Assembly (NCBI GenBank): GCA_016234595.1
Contig: JACRBG010000002.1
Span: 1-64,000, forward strand
Direction: 5' to 3'
Origin: Chloroflexota bacterium
GTDB lineage: Bacteria; Chloroflexota; Anaerolineae; Aggregatilineales; J027
Length of the DNA stretch: 64,000 bases
A model generated the notes under the pieces. That model had not been told where the DNA came from. It worked only from the letters and a program-made list of their open reading frames with translations, and made no database searches. Numbering within the stretch: the stretch's first letter is position 1; every line of letters starts with the position of its first letter. A program made the position numbers and the translations under genes. Shown here in pieces: positions 16,044 through 24,433 of the stretch.

Positions 16044-17312
16044 GTGTCTGAACAAAGACGCGCAATATTGCGTGTGACCGGCCCAGACATTACCGTAGAC
16101 CGGATTGAGGTGGCAGGCACTGGATTTAAAGTCGGACGCTTGGCTTCAAACGGTCTGGCCTTACCCCATAACAAAATCTCACGGGAACATGCCGAACTCA
16201 ATCTGACGAGCAGCGGCCTAACCGTGCAAGATTTGGGCAGCAGTAACGGCACATTGGTCAATGCCAATCGGCTTGAACCTAATCAACCTATGACGCTGAA
16301 GCCCGGTGATAGCATCAGCATGGGGCCGTATGTATTGACCTTTGACCAGATTTTGGAAGCAGGCCAAGCAGAAGCCCCAGCCGCCAAAAAGCCATTAGAT
16401 AAAACAGTGGCAATGGGGGTTGTTCCTCCCACGCCACCTGAACCTGAAGTACCTGCCGAGCCGCAACCGCTAAAAGAGACTATTGCAGTTGCCCCAGAAC
16501 GGGCCACGCCTCCGGTTGAGCCACCTAAGCCCAAAGCCAAAGAAACCAAACCGCCGTTAGAACCAGCGGTTGCTGCTAGGCCGCCCGAACCGTCACCGCT
16601 TCCACCGGCGCCGGAACCAGAAATCGAGCGCGAGACGGTGTATGTATCGCCAGCAGTGTCGCAAGTGATGCAACCGCCACCCCCGCCACCCCCGATGGAT
16701 TTACCGGAACGACTGCCTTCAGCTGGGCCTGCCGTACCTGCCAGCCCATCGGGGCCAGTAGAACCACCCGCTCCGCCGCGTGCCATCATCACCTCGACCA
16801 ATGGGCATGGGCCGATGGAGCATTTAGAGGGGATTCCGCGTAACGCCAGCAGTTGGCTGCAATATCTACCAGCAGTCTATAGCGATGACCCGTTTTTGGG
16901 GCGATTTTTGCTCCTATTCGAGTCGGTTTATGCCCCCGATGAATGGATTGTAGACAATTTTGATCTCTATCTTGACCCTAAGATGACACCGCCGGAATGG
17001 TTGCGCTGGTTGGGGAATTGGGTGGATATTTTTGTGCCACCAACTCTGCCAGAAGAGCGTCAACGCGCGATTGTTAGGGAACTGCCGCAGTTATTTATGG
17101 GACGCGGGTCCAAAGGGGCAATGGTGCGCCATTTGGAATTGGCCTTTGGGGTCGAACCAAAAATTGAAGAACCCACTGATAAGCCCTATACTTTTACAGT
17201 GAAATTGAAGTTGGGCAGTGATGGCAATACGTCGGCTAATCGCGGTATCGCCATGCAAATTATCGAATCGCAACGTCCAGCCCATACCTTTTATACTTTG
17301 ACTATTGAATAA
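16044..17312 (+). CDS. FHA domain fused to tail protein I-like baseplate wedge protein (Pvc12-like)
   Basis: 422 residues from a GTG with AAAGGAG upstream. Residues 5-105 are a forkhead-associated domain with the phosphothreonine-binding residues in place: VGR (Arg32), SREHA (Ser46) and SSNGT (Asn68). A Pro/Ala-rich linker (about 106-265) contains three similar threonine sites, KTVAMG (Thr121), ETIAVA (Thr146) and ETVYVS (Thr197). Residues about 268-422 match the eCIS tail protein domain (SWLQYLPAVYSDDPFLGRFL, PEWLRWLGNWVDIF, SKGAMVRHLELAFG). A phosphopeptide-reading domain attached to a wedge protein suggests that baseplate assembly or firing responds to Thr phosphorylation (inference). The next gene encodes a kinase-fold protein with its own FHA domain. 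Confidence 0.9.
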   Translation: MSEQRRAILRVTGPDITVDRIEVAGTGFKVGRLASNGLALPHNKISREHAELNLTSSGLTVQDLGSSNGTLVNANRLEPNQPMTLKPGDSISMGPYVLTFDQILEAGQAEAPAAKKPLDKTVAMGVVPPTPPEPEVPAEPQPLKETIAVAPERATPPVEPPKPKAKETKPPLEPAVAARPPEPSPLPPAPEPEIERETVYVSPAVSQVMQPPPPPPPMDLPERLPSAGPAVPASPSGPVEPPAPPRAIITSTNGHGPMEHLEGIPRNASSWLQYLPAVYSDDPFLGRFLLLFESVYAPDEWIVDNFDLYLDPKMTPPEWLRWLGNWVDIFVPPTLPEERQRAIVRELPQLFMGRGSKGAMVRHLELAFGVEPKIEEPTDKPYTFTVKLKLGSDGNTSANRGIAMQIIESQRPAHTFYTLTIE

Positions 17313-17335
17313 AACCTTTTTGCGGAGCGCCCTGA

Positions 17336-20101
17336 ATGAGTGATTGGATTGGACAACTGATTGGCCCTTACCAGATTAAGACTTTTCTGGGACAGGGCAG
17401 TCTTGGTGCGGTATTTGCGGCGCTCGATATGGAATCTGGGCGACCCGTCGCGCTTAAGGTCATCTACCCCCAAATTGCAGCCCAGCGCCCGTTCCGCAAA
17501 CCTTTTTCCCAAGAAGCCGCCAAAGTTACTGACTTGCAACACCCCAACATTGTAGACATCCACGCCTACTATGACGAAGGCGAATTGTTGGTACTGGTCA
17601 TGGATCATATTCAAGGTGGCAGTCTTGGCACAGCCTTGCGGATGTTGGCAAGTCAAGGTCGGCAGGTGGCCGTGTATGAAGCACTGGCCCTGACCCGGCA
17701 AGTGGCCGCTGGCTTGGATTATGCCCATAAAGTAGGCCTAGTCCATCAATCGGTTAAGCCCGAAAATATCTTGCTGCGATATGAACCCACTGGGACACCA
17801 GACTTGGCTGGATTTACGGCGTTGGTGTCTGACTTTGGTATGGCGACAATGGCCGAAAAGGGCAAGTTGGCCCTTGATGAACAAGCTATGGTTCCGTTGC
17901 TGCCCTATATGTCTGCCGAGCAAATCCGCGACAAGGGCGATGCCCGTTCGGATATTTATTCACTGGGGATTATCCTCTATCAATTGCTAACAGGTCGCCC
18001 GCCGTTTGTGCCGACCAATCGCAAAGAGGCCATTGATTTACATAGCAAACAGATGCCGCCGTACCCTAGTCAGGTCAGCCCCGGCCTAGCCCCAGAAATT
18101 GACCAACTGGTGATGACCGCTATTGCTAAATCACCTAAAGAGCGTTTCCAGACAGGCTATGATTTCATGCAAGCCATTGAACGCTTGGTGATGGCAAATG
18201 TGGCGGGGGTTCAACCCAACACAGGTGTTTTGCGGAGTTATTTGGCCTCACCGGGGGGAATGCCTGCCACGCCCGCCGCCCCGAATGCTGGCAGTATGGG
18301 ATCGCCCGCCCAATTGACGATGGTGGCAGGTCAGCCAAAGTCATCTAATAAGCCCGCTGGCCCCAAAGGCGATCATATCGTCATTGAACACGCCACTGAG
18401 CCTGCCAAAACCGTGCCATTCGATAAGTTAACCCTGATGATTGGCCGCGATCCCGCCCATGATATTGTGCTGGGGGGGGAAGGTGTCTCCCGTAACCATG
18501 CCCGCATTGATAAACAGCAAGACGGTAGCTATAAGATCACCGATCTTGGCAGCACCAATGGCTCATTTTTGGATGACGCCAAGCTGTTAAGCAATGTTCC
18601 CGAAGAATGGCTGACGGGTAAGGTACTAAAGGTCGGAACATACTCACTCCGTCTGAATCAAGGTGGGGGGAGCTTGGGTGGGACGATGATCGGCGGTGGA
18701 GAGGCCCTCCGCACCGTGATGGGTGATGCCCCTGCACCAGCGGCCTATGCGCAACCTGCGCCAAGCCCAGCTGTCGGCCCGCAAAAATCTAATGTTTCAA
18801 TTACCATCAATCCGCCAGAAATCCGGGTTGACCCCGGCTTACGGGCTGATGCACAGGTCACGATTTTTAATCAGGGCGATTTGGTTGAACATTTTTATAT
18901 CAATGTGCAGGGCATTCCGGCTCAATGGGTGACCATTCCGCCTGCCGGATTACAATTGATGCCGGGGACGAGCGGTGTGCTGCCTGTGATGTTTGCGCCA
19001 CCTCGTCTACCTACCAGCACTGCCGGACGTCATCCCTTTACTTTGCGGATTAGCAGTGATAAACGTGGGGCTGAAGTCGCCCGCGCGGACGGGATTTTGA
19101 TTATTTCACCCTTCTATCAAATGCTGGTGGATTTACAGCCCAAACGGGTACGTAAAGGCCAGTTGGCGACTTTCACCATTCGCAATCAAGGCAATGCCCC
19201 TGATGCTTATACCGTGACGCCGCGCGATCGTGAGGAAGGGCTGCGCTTTTTCCCACCCACCAACTCAACCAGTGTCAATCCGGGCCAAGCTGATTCATTC
19301 AAATTTGAAGCCCGTCCTCGCTCATCAGGCTGTTTGGGTATCGGCTCAACCCGCATCTATCCACTTGAAGTCCAATCGGTTGCGGCATCCGGGGAACAGC
19401 AAGTCGTCGCGGGCGAGTTAGTCGTCAGGCCGACTTTCCCCATCTGGCTGTTGATGATTTTGTTTGTGCTGTGTCTGTTATTATTGCTACTGCTCTTGCT
19501 CTTCTGGCCCGACAACAAAAAAGAACCCAAAGCCACACCAAATGTGCAACCGATTACGCTGACCAATCAGAGTATCCGCGATTTGCTGACGGCGACTTTC
19601 CAAAGTTATGCCACGTTGGATACGCAACAAATTATTACGGCAACGGCAGCGGCCCAACAAGATAATGATGACGATGGTCTGACCAACGCTGAAGAACGGG
19701 CACTCGGCACAAACCCCGATGAGGCTGACTCTGATTTTGATGGCCTAGATGATGGCGATGAAGTCAAGCAAGATACTGACCCACAAGACCCCGATTCGGA
19801 TGATGACGGCTTGGTGGATGGAAAAGAAGTAGAGATGCGGGCTGACCCGGGTAATCCCGACAGCGATAACGATGGCCTAACCGATGGGGATGAGGTCAAT
19901 AGCTTCAAGACTCTGCCAACCAATCCTGACACCGATGGTGATGGCTTGAATGATCGCGTGGAAGTGCAAGAACGCCAGACGGACCCGACTAAGTTCGATA
20001 CCGACGGCGACGGAGTAGGTGATTCACAAGATCAATTCCCCACCGACCCCAGTAAAACGGGCCGCGAGGTGACGGTGGTCGCGCCGCCACCGGGTAGTTA
20101 G
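17336..20101 (+). CDS. Membrane-anchored Ser/Thr kinase-fold protein (probable pseudokinase) with FHA, Ig-like and thrombospondin type 3 repeats
   Basis: 921 residues. Kinase fold 11-285: glycine loop LGQGSLGAVF, VALKV lysine (Lys41), DFG at 166-168 and DIYSLG; the catalytic loop reads HQSVKPEN (137-144), so the HRD Asp is Ser139 and activity is doubtful. FHA domain about 347-440 with IGR, SRNH and STNGS intact. Two Ig-like domains about 485-700, one transmembrane helix about 702-723, then a Ca2+-binding thrombospondin type 3 region 774-903 (repeated DxDxDG-type loops) predicted outside the cell. It is the last gene of the eCIS operon, 23 bases after the FHA-wedge gene. It may anchor the particle to the membrane or read phosphorylation through its FHA domain. 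The outside rod could sense Ca2+ or contact. Role is inferred; domains are clear. Confidence 0.88.
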   Translation: MSDWIGQLIGPYQIKTFLGQGSLGAVFAALDMESGRPVALKVIYPQIAAQRPFRKPFSQEAAKVTDLQHPNIVDIHAYYDEGELLVLVMDHIQGGSLGTALRMLASQGRQVAVYEALALTRQVAAGLDYAHKVGLVHQSVKPENILLRYEPTGTPDLAGFTALVSDFGMATMAEKGKLALDEQAMVPLLPYMSAEQIRDKGDARSDIYSLGIILYQLLTGRPPFVPTNRKEAIDLHSKQMPPYPSQVSPGLAPEIDQLVMTAIAKSPKERFQTGYDFMQAIERLVMANVAGVQPNTGVLRSYLASPGGMPATPAAPNAGSMGSPAQLTMVAGQPKSSNKPAGPKGDHIVIEHATEPAKTVPFDKLTLMIGRDPAHDIVLGGEGVSRNHARIDKQQDGSYKITDLGSTNGSFLDDAKLLSNVPEEWLTGKVLKVGTYSLRLNQGGGSLGGTMIGGGEALRTVMGDAPAPAAYAQPAPSPAVGPQKSNVSITINPPEIRVDPGLRADAQVTIFNQGDLVEHFYINVQGIPAQWVTIPPAGLQLMPGTSGVLPVMFAPPRLPTSTAGRHPFTLRISSDKRGAEVARADGILIISPFYQMLVDLQPKRVRKGQLATFTIRNQGNAPDAYTVTPRDREEGLRFFPPTNSTSVNPGQADSFKFEARPRSSGCLGIGSTRIYPLEVQSVAASGEQQVVAGELVVRPTFPIWLLMILFVLCLLLLLLLLLFWPDNKKEPKATPNVQPITLTNQSIRDLLTATFQSYATLDTQQIITATAAAQQDNDDDGLTNAEERALGTNPDEADSDFDGLDDGDEVKQDTDPQDPDSDDDGLVDGKEVEMRADPGNPDSDNDGLTDGDEVNSFKTLPTNPDTDGDGLNDRVEVQERQTDPTKFDTDGDGVGDSQDQFPTDPSKTGREVTVVAPPPGS

Positions 20102-20128
20102 CTAGATTGAATGTCTCAGGTGGTCGGA

Positions 20129-22177
20129 TTACTCAGAAATACCCCACAACCGGATGGTGCCATCATCTCCGGCAGAAATGAGTAACCGACCATCTGGGGT
20201 AAAGGCAATGGAATTGACCCCATAGCCCAAATGCCCCTCTAAAACTGCCAATATTTCATAAGTATCGCTGCGCCGAATCTGAATTGTGCCGTCTTCGCTG
20301 CTAGAGGCCAGTAGCGACCCATTAGGGCTGAAAACGACGGCGGTGACTTCTTCGGTATGATCTTCAAGGGTTGCCAATAATTCGAGGCCGGGCACAGACC
20401 AGACTTGGACATTGCCAGAACGACCACACCCATAGGCATATTTCCCTCCAGTTGCAATCGTTGCGTTATTGGGGCTAAAGGCAATAGATTCAGTCGAGAG
20501 ATTATAGACGGAATCTTTTAGGGGTGACTCAATGGTGTATGAATCGGCGAGGTCATATAAGATAGGGCCGTTGTAGCCGCTGGCATAGGCCATCCATTGA
20601 CCATCAGGACTGAATGTAATGGCATACGCGGGGTTATCCGATGGTTGAGAAATCAATGTATAACTGAAATCATCTTCTATAAACCCTAATCGCCATGAAT
20701 TGGAATTTCCGATGGCAACTTGGTGAGCGTTCGTTGGGTTAACAGCCACACTCAGGATGTCTTGTAGGTCAATTTCAATGGTTACTGGCTCTCCATTTAA
20801 ATCTTGCATGTTCAAAAAGGAGATATTTTTGGATTTATCACTATAGATGAGTTGACTACCGTCAGGGGTAATTGCTATATCTGCAACCTGATTCGCTCGG
20901 CGCGTCGTTAATAAACTGCCTGTTGAGTAATCCACAAAAGCGATGTTGATACCATATTCATGCCAAGCCCGCTGCTTTTCCATCACAGCGATTATTGGTT
21001 CATTGGGGTGAAGAATAACTTTCGCGCTAAAGCCCCCAAAATCATGATGGGACATGCCTGTGTTTTGAAGATGACCTAAATTGAAATTGTAGTAATGAAT
21101 AGACCCAGTGCTGGTGATGACCGCCAAGATACTTCCATCTGGGTTAAACAGAGCATTATTGATAGGCTCACTAAATTCTACAACGTCAACCCGTTGATTG
21201 TTGGCATAATCCCATATTTCGAGTTGCCCAAATCCTCTGTTTGGCTCATAAAACCGCTCACGGATTGCGATGAGGCGAGTAGCATCTAGGCTGAAAAGTG
21301 CATTTATATAATAAAAACCACTCTCATCGTCGGTGTACTCAAAAAGGATTGCTTGTGAAGTGGTATCCCAGACCCACAGCCCTGTGTAATAGTCTGCTGC
21401 GATTGTAACTCTCGTGCCATCATGACTCACTACAAATAATTGGTTGTCGAACATATCTTGCCAATTAGGAGATTTAGTGTGAAGGCCCGTTTGGGGATCA
21501 AAAAACTCAGTCCGTGAGAACGGAGCATCTGAACAAAAGGTCGCAAAATTAATGACTAAGGTTGAGTTATCGGGCAAGAAAATTAACTGTTTGGGTGACA
21601 GGCCATCTTCGTTGGTTAAAGTGGCAATTTCCCTGCTATCTGCCATATCCCATAATTTCGCCACGTCATCAACCGTTATACCCTGTTCTTGGTCAAATAC
21701 TCCGCCTCCCGCCGAGGCAAGACGTGTTCCATCGGCGTTATAGGCAAGCAGGCGCACAGGTGTTTGATGGGCTTCAATAGTTGAAAATTCCGTTCCAGAC
21801 TCAATATCCCAAAATGAAATTGTGCCATCTCGATTCCCCATCGCTAAAGTGTTTTCGATGGGGTGAACGGCCATGCTGTGTACCCCACTATGTGTACTTT
21901 CCAATAGGCGTGGCGAGGCAGCGGGGTCGTTTTGGTCGTAGAGCCAGATGCCTAATGTACCGAGTACGACTAGGGTCTCACCATCCGCAGTAAATTGAGC
22001 CGAAACCGCCCGCCCATTGCCCAAATGCCCAATCTGAGCAAGACGGTCTGCGTTTTCGGGCGTGATAACTTGCAAATTGGATTGTTGGGGTGGATTTCCA
22101 ACGGCGGCAGGAATTTTGACAGTGAGGGCCGTGATGAAAATGAACACCAAGCTAATCAGCGATTTTCGGCCTCGCAT
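20129..22177 (-). CDS. Secreted WD40-repeat protein
   Basis: 682 residues with a signal peptide (MRGRKSLISLVFIFITALTV, cleavage probably near AAVGN). The rest is about two beta-propellers of WD40 repeats, for instance FSPNGSLLASSSEDGTIQI and the last repeat FTPDGRLLISAGDDGTIRLW. No enzyme domain is visible. Proteins of this type are frequent in Anaerolineae, where their roles are mostly unknown. It is convergent with the eCIS operon (27 bases between stop codons) and lies 19 bases after the PyrD-like gene, so it is probably the last gene of the dnaX operon rather than part of the injection system. Confidence 0.85.
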   Translation of the reverse strand: MRGRKSLISLVFIFITALTVKIPAAVGNPPQQSNLQVITPENADRLAQIGHLGNGRAVSAQFTADGETLVVLGTLGIWLYDQNDPAASPRLLESTHSGVHSMAVHPIENTLAMGNRDGTISFWDIESGTEFSTIEAHQTPVRLLAYNADGTRLASAGGGVFDQEQGITVDDVAKLWDMADSREIATLTNEDGLSPKQLIFLPDNSTLVINFATFCSDAPFSRTEFFDPQTGLHTKSPNWQDMFDNQLFVVSHDGTRVTIAADYYTGLWVWDTTSQAILFEYTDDESGFYYINALFSLDATRLIAIRERFYEPNRGFGQLEIWDYANNQRVDVVEFSEPINNALFNPDGSILAVITSTGSIHYYNFNLGHLQNTGMSHHDFGGFSAKVILHPNEPIIAVMEKQRAWHEYGINIAFVDYSTGSLLTTRRANQVADIAITPDGSQLIYSDKSKNISFLNMQDLNGEPVTIEIDLQDILSVAVNPTNAHQVAIGNSNSWRLGFIEDDFSYTLISQPSDNPAYAITFSPDGQWMAYASGYNGPILYDLADSYTIESPLKDSVYNLSTESIAFSPNNATIATGGKYAYGCGRSGNVQVWSVPGLELLATLEDHTEEVTAVVFSPNGSLLASSSEDGTIQIRRSDTYEILAVLEGHLGYGVNSIAFTPDGRLLISAGDDGTIRLWGISE

Positions 22178-22196
22178 TTTTCGCCTCCGTTATTCT

Positions 22197-23192
22197 CTAA
22201 AATTCGTCGGTGGGGTCAGTGGATTCGGTATCCTCATCGCCCCATGGCAAGCGCTCTGGCAATCCAGTGGGCGGCTGGGTGGCTGGCGGTTGCGCTGGAC
22301 GCTGGCGTTTCATCATCTGGGTTTTGCCGAGGCCGGGTTCCCATTCATCGGCCAATGCGCCAATTGCACGGGTTAATTCCAAACCACCGAGATTACGGGC
22401 GATGATTTCCACCGCTGACGGCTGCGCCCATAGTAGGGTATCAATTTGTACAGCTTTGGCCCCGGCGCTGATGTAATCGCGTGCATCATCGGCGGTATGA
22501 ATTCCCCCACAGGCAATAATGGGCATATTGGCAAACTCGGCAATCTGACCGACGGCCCGCAGCACCAGCGGCTTTAACCATGCGCCATATAAGCGTCCAC
22601 CAATGAGTTGACCTGATAATGGGTCACGTTCCGCGCCGCGGGGGGGTGAGGCGACTACCAAAGCATCCGCCCCAGCATCAATGGCCGTACGGGCTAATTC
22701 AGGGGCATTGTAGAGAGGGAGTTTGACCAATAGAGGCAATTGCGAACGATCCCGTAGAATGCCAATCGCAGTCAGGGCTTCGCGGGGTTCAACCTGATCG
22801 GCAAGGCCCAATTCAAGACCCGCAATCCCTTCGGCCTCGTCCAATACCTCAGCACAATGACGTAAATCATCACGGCTGGTGGCAATCAAATGCACAATAA
22901 TCGGCAACTCGCTGCCCCGCCAAGTTTTGCCATAATGCCGGATGATGCGGGTGAGACCGGGGTTGGGGAGGCCTGTGTGTAGCAATAAACCGCCGGGGAA
23001 AGGCACAACTCGTGTGCCATGGGCAGGGCCACGTGCTTTCCATGTGATGGGGGCTGTGACCATCGCACCCAATTTTTCTAATTTGATTAAGTCACGATAG
23101 GAGGATGGCTCAAAACCCATCATGCCAGAAGCGATGATGACCGGATTTTCGATAATTAGGGATTGTTTGCCGGGGTGGGTAATTTCGATCAT
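22197..23192 (-). CDS. Dihydroorotate dehydrogenase-like flavoprotein (PyrD family, atypical)
   Basis: 331 residues with a class 1 PyrD-like TIM barrel: NPVIIASGMMGFEPS at the start, the lysine in LLVKLPLYNAPELA, and IIACGGIHTADDARDYISAGAKAVQI near the FMN phosphate site. The strand that should carry the ELNxSCPN motif, with the catalytic Cys and substrate Asn residues, reads LELGLADQVEPREA, so none of them is present. The late Asn-Thr pair is also replaced (VVASPP). It starts with a 4-base ATGA overlap with the PyrK-like gene. It is thus a PyrDB-PyrK-type complex in architecture, but dihydroorotate is probably not its substrate, or catalysis differs. The C-terminal 40 residues are Pro/Asp-rich and disordered. 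Confidence 0.7.
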   Translation of the reverse strand: MIEITHPGKQSLIIENPVIIASGMMGFEPSSYRDLIKLEKLGAMVTAPITWKARGPAHGTRVVPFPGGLLLHTGLPNPGLTRIIRHYGKTWRGSELPIIVHLIATSRDDLRHCAEVLDEAEGIAGLELGLADQVEPREALTAIGILRDRSQLPLLVKLPLYNAPELARTAIDAGADALVVASPPRGAERDPLSGQLIGGRLYGAWLKPLVLRAVGQIAEFANMPIIACGGIHTADDARDYISAGAKAVQIDTLLWAQPSAVEIIARNLGGLELTRAIGALADEWEPGLGKTQMMKRQRPAQPPATQPPTGLPERLPWGDEDTESTDPTDEF

Positions 23193-23938
23193 CGCAACCT
23201 CACCTGTGCTAAGTCAAAGGCAGCACCATCTACACAAGCGGCGCGATGGTCATGTTTATAACGAACGAGACAGGCCATACATGCGCCTGTGCCACATGGC
23301 AGGGGAAGATCATAAACCCCATACAAAAACTCGGCGGGTAGGGCATGACGGGCGTTGCGAGTCGCTTCAAAAATCAGCGAATAATAATCGTCACAAAAAA
23401 TAGGGGAAGTCACGGCAAAAATTTGGTCAGCCCATTTAAACGATTGGGTTTGATCGGGCCAGTCTAATGGATCGGCACTGGTGATAACTTCGACTACAGG
23501 TGGCAAATTGGAGACAGGATAATCGCGGGCGGCACCCGTCAAAACCAGTGTGACGGAAGCCTGTTGAGTTGAGAGGGCATGATTCATGAGATGCAGTAGG
23601 CGCGTGGGAGCATAATCAAGCGCCAATAGGAGTAGGTGACGCACATTGGGGCGCAGCAAAAAAGGTGATCCGACTGGGCCCATGATGTTGACTACATCGC
23701 CGGGGGAATAACGCCGTGTCAGTGGACGTTCAATAATTAGGATACCATCTTCGGCATCCCGGTTGACCGGAATCCAATGGTCACGCAGATAGGGGTCAAG
23801 TGACGTGTCGGTGCGGGTCAGGAGGGTTTGACCGGGTTTGAGTTGGGCGATGCCCGCATCCTCGATAGTCAGTTCAATTTGCTGCCACCCACCCCCAATT
23901 TGACGCACACGCTCGACGATACCCTGAGTTTCACGCAT
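23189..23938 (-). CDS. PyrK-like FAD/[2Fe-2S] electron transfer subunit
   Basis: 249 residues from the ATG at 23938; the longer open frame starts within the upstream ribosome-binding region (GGGGAGAGG), so it is not used. Ferredoxin-reductase-like FAD domain (about 1-95, DPYLRDHWIPVN, RRYSPGDVVNIMGPVGSPF), NAD-binding half, and a C-terminal cysteine cluster CGTGACMACLVRY...ACVDGAAFDLAQV that matches the [2Fe-2S] site of PyrK. It would pass electrons between NAD(H) and the PyrD-like partner with which its stop overlaps by 4 bases. Function as a pyrimidine enzyme is uncertain because the partner lacks the DHOD active-site motif. Confidence 0.75.
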   Translation of the reverse strand: MRETQGIVERVRQIGGGWQQIELTIEDAGIAQLKPGQTLLTRTDTSLDPYLRDHWIPVNRDAEDGILIIERPLTRRYSPGDVVNIMGPVGSPFLLRPNVRHLLLLALDYAPTRLLHLMNHALSTQQASVTLVLTGAARDYPVSNLPPVVEVITSADPLDWPDQTQSFKWADQIFAVTSPIFCDDYYSLIFEATRNARHALPAEFLYGVYDLPLPCGTGACMACLVRYKHDHRAACVDGAAFDLAQVRLR

Positions 23939-24014
23939 GAATGAAGTGCCTCTCCCCAATAGCAATAGGGGCAAGCCCAAGACCTGCCCCTAATTAACTT
24001 GCAAAAATCGTGTT

Positions 24015-24416
24015 TTAACCGAACATACCGCCCAAGCCACCCGGCAGCATCCCACCGATATTGCCGGTGATGGATTCCATACGTTCCGCTGCCATTGTTT
24101 GCGATTGTTCGATGGCCTGATTGACAGCCGCGACCAACAAATCTTGCAGGTCGGTCAGCCATTCTTCATCGGTCAAATCAACTTGAGCCTTATCAATGGC
24201 GATTTTTTGGATGCGCTGATGTCCGGTAATGGTCACCACAATTGCGCCACCACCCACACTGACATCCATTGTTTCAGATTCAAGGGCCGATTGAGCCGTT
24301 GCCATATCCTCTTGCATCTTTTGAATCTGTTTGAGCATGGCGGCCTGCTGGCCCATGCCACCGCCACCCACCGGAGGCGTAAAACCACCACGTCCACTCG
24401 CTTTACGTTTCGACAT
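24015..24416 (-). CDS. YbaB/EbfC family nucleoid-associated protein
   Basis: 133 residues. The helix LKQIQKMQEDMATAQSALES and following beta strands (VSVGGGAIVVTITGHQRIQKIAID) are typical; the usual GGGxVxVxxxG signature is present. It has a Gly/Pro-rich N-terminal extension of about 25 residues and a Gly/Met-rich tail (GGMLPGGLGGMFG). Binds DNA non-specifically and coats the nucleoid. It lies 17 bases after dnaX, the usual dnaX-ybaB pairing; recR, often third, is not here. Confidence 0.92.
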   Translation of the reverse strand: MSKRKASGRGGFTPPVGGGGMGQQAAMLKQIQKMQEDMATAQSALESETMDVSVGGGAIVVTITGHQRIQKIAIDKAQVDLTDEEWLTDLQDLLVAAVNQAIEQSQTMAAERMESITGNIGGMLPGGLGGMFG

Positions 24417-24433
24417 TGCAATAACTCCTTACC

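Noticed and set aside
16283-16801. A Gly-rich minus-strand reading frame opposite the FHA-wedge linker
   Set aside because: Composition mirrors the proline-rich linker on the plus strand; nothing supports translation.
19658-20045. CRISPR-like or tandem DNA repeats
   Set aside because: The periodic sequence is coding for thrombospondin type 3 calcium-binding repeats; the DNA units differ and there are no spacers. No CRISPR array was seen anywhere in the window.
20129-22177. The WD40 protein as an eCIS component
   Set aside because: It is on the opposite strand, has a secretion signal and sits 19 bases after the PyrD-like gene, so it belongs to the dnaX-led operon by position.
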